From positions 1-7,422 of the forward strand of contig JAOQAL010000475.1 in NCBI GenBank assembly GCA_025963615.1: DNA of 7,422 nucleotides, in the 5' to 3' direction. Every line of letters starts with the position of its first letter. Within the stretch, counting starts at the first letter, position 1. Shown here piece after piece: positions 6,197 to 7,422 of this stretch. Origin of the DNA: Chitinophagaceae bacterium (GTDB lineage Bacteria > Bacteroidota > Bacteroidia > Chitinophagales > Chitinophagaceae). The notes under the pieces were generated by a model. It did no database searches and was not told where the DNA came from. It was given only the letters and a program-made list of their open reading frames with translations. Made by a program: the position numbers and the translations under genes.

Positions 6197-6204
6197 CAAA
6201 GATA
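6197..6204 (-). promoter_or_regulatory. -7 promoter element for the hybrid kinase
   Basis: On the minus strand this reads TATCTTTG, a perfect match to the Bacteroidota -7 consensus TAnnTTTG, 44 bases upstream of the kinase ATG. A TTTG lies 14 bases further upstream (6219-6222), closer than the usual spacing of about 19, so the -33 part is uncertain. The position supports the start at 6152. Confidence 0.5.
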
Positions 6205-6222
6205 AACAATGGCGCAATCAAA

Positions 6223-6633
6223 TGGTCTTGGTTAGCAAAGATTCAAACATTCTTACTTATATAACAGCAATAATAGCTTATCTGACTAAAAAATATGAAT
6301 TTTCCTCATTCAAACTAGGTGTTTTTAATTATAGAAAAATATTTTTACACTAATCATCTCAGTTATGTCCAACTTGCCCGCACGCCTGTAAAGAGGAAAG
6401 TAAACATATTGCAACCGACTGCGTATTAAATCGTAATTATTATTTCAATAATCAAAAGATCGGGGATATTTTATTACTTCAAATAAGCAAAGAAGGCATT
6501 GATGCTGAATAAAATGTTTGTGGTTTCAGTACAGAAGCGAATAGGGTGCTTAAATTTCTAAAATCTTCGGTTGAAAGCCCCGGCAAATGTTTGTACCTGC
6601 CATGGTAGAGATCATTTGAAATAATTCCTTTAG
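6223..6633. other. non-coding stretch with no recognised gene
   Basis: About 410 AT-rich bases between the kinase promoter region and the tRNA remnant. Neither strand shows a frame with a recognisable family or a plausible start. A GGTAGAG at 6605-6611 resembles a tRNA D-arm but sits about 14 bases too far from the T-arm-like sequence downstream to belong to a normal tRNA. Nothing else in the stretch could be supported. Confidence 0.5.
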
Positions 6634-6675
6634 GGCATGCTTGAGGTCGTTTGTTCGAACGCGGTACACGCCACC
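6634..6675 (+). pseudogene. degenerate 3' half of a tRNA-Ala
   Basis: Ungapped alignment with tRNA-Ala 1593-1633, from the middle of the anticodon loop to just past the discriminator, gives 32 identical of 41 bases. It keeps GGCATGC, GAGGTCG, GTTCGA and the final CCAC. The changes break the T-stem (two mismatches) and there is no matching acceptor 5' strand, so it is not a working tRNA. A terminator-like hairpin follows, as for the real tRNA. It may be an old attachment-site remnant or a decayed tRNA copy. Confidence 0.6.
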
Positions 6676-6681
6676 AAAATA

Positions 6682-6708
6682 AAAAATCCCACCGGTTGTG
6701 GGATTTTT
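6682..6708. terminator. bidirectional terminator hairpin
   Basis: A perfect 11-bp stem AAAAATCCCAC/GTGGGATTTTT with a five-base loop, giving a T-run in either direction. On the plus strand it follows the tRNA remnant by 6 bases; on the minus strand it lies 26 bases after the stop of the sorting-domain remnant. It can serve either or both. Confidence 0.82.
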
Positions 6709-6734
6709 ATTTGGTATTAGTGCCACTGTAAAGA

Positions 6735-6866
6735 TTATTCCTTTATGATTTTTCTTGAAATAATATTCCCGTTGGATTCTATTTGAAGACAATACAATCC
6801 TGAAGGCAATTTTGTAAGATTGATGTTTCCAGTACTATAATTAATAGACCAGTCAGAAACAGAAAC
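6735..6866 (-). pseudogene. C-terminal remnant of a type IX secretion (T9SS) cargo protein
   Basis: This minus-strand frame ends in TAA and encodes 43 residues that read as the end of a type A T9SS sorting domain: DWSINYSTGNINLTKLPSG, then LYCLQIESNGNIISRKIIKE. The pattern of a hydrophobic strand, LPSGLY turn and lysine-rich final strand matches the tail of the intact neighbour (LNITNLVPGFYNVRIS, then EKLIVSH). There is no start codon or upstream body: the frame runs straight into the neighbour's terminator at 6867-6900. It is therefore the leftover 3' end of a lost paralogue, in the same orientation as the intact gene and still followed by its own terminator hairpin. It is too short to be exported or sorted alone. 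A small expressed peptide is possible but unsupported. Confidence 0.7.
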
Positions 6867-6900
6867 AAAAAAACGGGAAAGCCTGGCAGGCTTTCCCGTT
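6867..6900 (-). terminator. terminator of the T9SS cargo gene
   Basis: A perfect 12-bp stem AACGGGAAAGCC/GGCTTTCCCGTT with a five-base loop (6872-6900), followed on the minus strand by a seven-T run. It begins 18 bases after the stop codon of the gene at 6919. Confidence 0.92.
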
Positions 6901-6918
6901 ATGATCAAAAACTTTCTA

Positions 6919-7422
6919 TTAATGGCTTACGATGAGCTTTTCAACCATTAATTTTCCATTTTCCCTGGACGATATGCGTACATTGTAAAAACCAGGAACC
7001 AGGTTGGTTATATTCAGGCTATTGCCTTTTGTACTATTCCATTGTTTTAAAATGCGTCCGGTAGCATCCATTAATGAAACATCATAAGTGCCAGACACAT
7101 CTTTGAAAACAAGTGTCGCGCTGCCATTTACAGTTGGATTAGGGTACAATGTCACACTTCCTGCATTGCTATTATTTCCCTGTACGGCCCTGACTTCGCT
7201 ATATTTTATTTTTCCATCCAGGTCAATTTGTTTGATCCGGTAATTAGTAATGCCAGTCGCCGCATTCAAATCACTATAAGAATAGGCTATATCGGAAGCG
7301 CTGTTTCCACCGGGTGCAGTTGAAGCCATAAAACCGGTGCTCTGCCAGCTACCCGTGCCAATTTGTTTTTCTATTTCAAATCCACGGTTATTTTGTTCAA
7401 ATCCAGTTATCCAGTTTAAATC
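6919..7422 (-). CDS. T9SS type A sorting domain-containing protein (5' end outside window)
   Basis: The frame is open to the window edge, so the visible 167 residues are the C-terminal part of a larger secreted protein. Residues 1 to about 85 form the module that often precedes the sorting domain in Bacteroidota: DLNWITGFEQNNRGFEIEKQ, GSWQSTGFM, then TNYRIKQIDLDGKIKYSEVR. From about residue 90 comes the type A C-terminal domain, with LYPNPTVNGSATLVF, YDVSLMDATGRILKQW, LNITNLVPGFYNVRIS and a final EKLIVSH. This domain directs outer-membrane export by the type IX machinery (PorU-type cleavage and surface anchoring or release). What the missing N-terminal part does, an enzyme or an adhesin, cannot be told. 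The internal ATG at 7329 lies mid-domain and is not the start. A strong terminator follows, and a second sorting-domain tail lies just beyond it. Confidence 0.94.
   Translation of the reverse strand, partial: DLNWITGFEQNNRGFEIEKQIGTGSWQSTGFMASTAPGGNSASDIAYSYSDLNAATGITNYRIKQIDLDGKIKYSEVRAVQGNNSNAGSVTLYPNPTVNGSATLVFKDVSGTYDVSLMDATGRILKQWNSTKGNSLNITNLVPGFYNVRISSRENGKLMVEKLIVSH

Noticed and set aside
6153..6221. TTG start extending the kinase by 23 residues
   Set aside because: TTG is a weak start, the extra residues do not look like part of a domain, and the best promoter element (6197-6204) would lie inside the coding region.
6600..6675. Possible complete tRNA from a GGTAGAG D-arm-like sequence to the CCACC end
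   Set aside because: The spacing between D-arm and T-arm is about 14 bases too long, no anticodon stem pairs and no acceptor 5' strand matches.
6550..6792. 80-residue minus-strand open frame
   Set aside because: It overlaps the tRNA remnant, the terminator and the sorting-domain remnant in another frame; its GVYRVRTNDLKHAL string is typical of antisense tRNA translation.

Overview
The window reads as chromosomal DNA of a member of the Bacteroidota, probably near Chitinophagaceae. The evidence is a type IX secretion C-terminal sorting domain, a GAF-PAS-PAS hybrid kinase with three receiver domains, AT-rich leaders without clear Shine-Dalgarno sequences, and a TAnnTTTG-type promoter element. 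Family or genus is inference only.

Layout, left to right. Positions 4-1269 (minus strand) hold a compact cluster of three small soluble proteins: VOC/glyoxalase-like, SRPBCC/AHSA1-like and TfoX N-terminal-domain-like. They are separated by 10 and 5 bases, so they are probably one operon transcribed leftwards. Positions 1456-1797 (plus strand) hold a tRNA neighbourhood: a truncated tRNA-like unit (A), an intact tRNA-Ala(GGC) with its terminator, and a second tRNA-like unit (B), also followed by a terminator. In both A and B the D-loop carries an inserted palindrome and the anticodon arm is replaced by a 7-bp hairpin with a four-base loop. Next (1825-2469, plus) is a REP-associated tyrosine transposase (RAYT, HUH/Y1 family). 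Its reading frame contains an inverted pair of GTAG-type REP hairpins and four in-frame 21-base repeats. A very large hybrid histidine kinase follows on the minus strand (2526-6152).

Positions 6153-6633 are non-coding apart from a promoter candidate for the kinase. At 6634-6675 lies a degenerate 3' half of a tRNA-Ala, followed by a perfect hairpin. Positions 6735-6866 (minus) keep only the last 43 residues of a type IX sorting domain, a gene remnant. It sits just beyond the terminator of an intact but window-truncated type IX cargo protein (6919-7422, minus).

The protein genes do not form one pathway. The most unusual material is the small-scale structure around 1456-1825 and inside the RAYT: tRNA-derived units whose decoding arm has been swapped for a hairpin, placed beside a transposase family known to act on short hairpin repeats. 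Whether the tRNA-like units are RNA genes, a mobile tRNA-derived repeat family, or decayed tRNA copies hit by palindromic insertions cannot be settled from this sequence alone.
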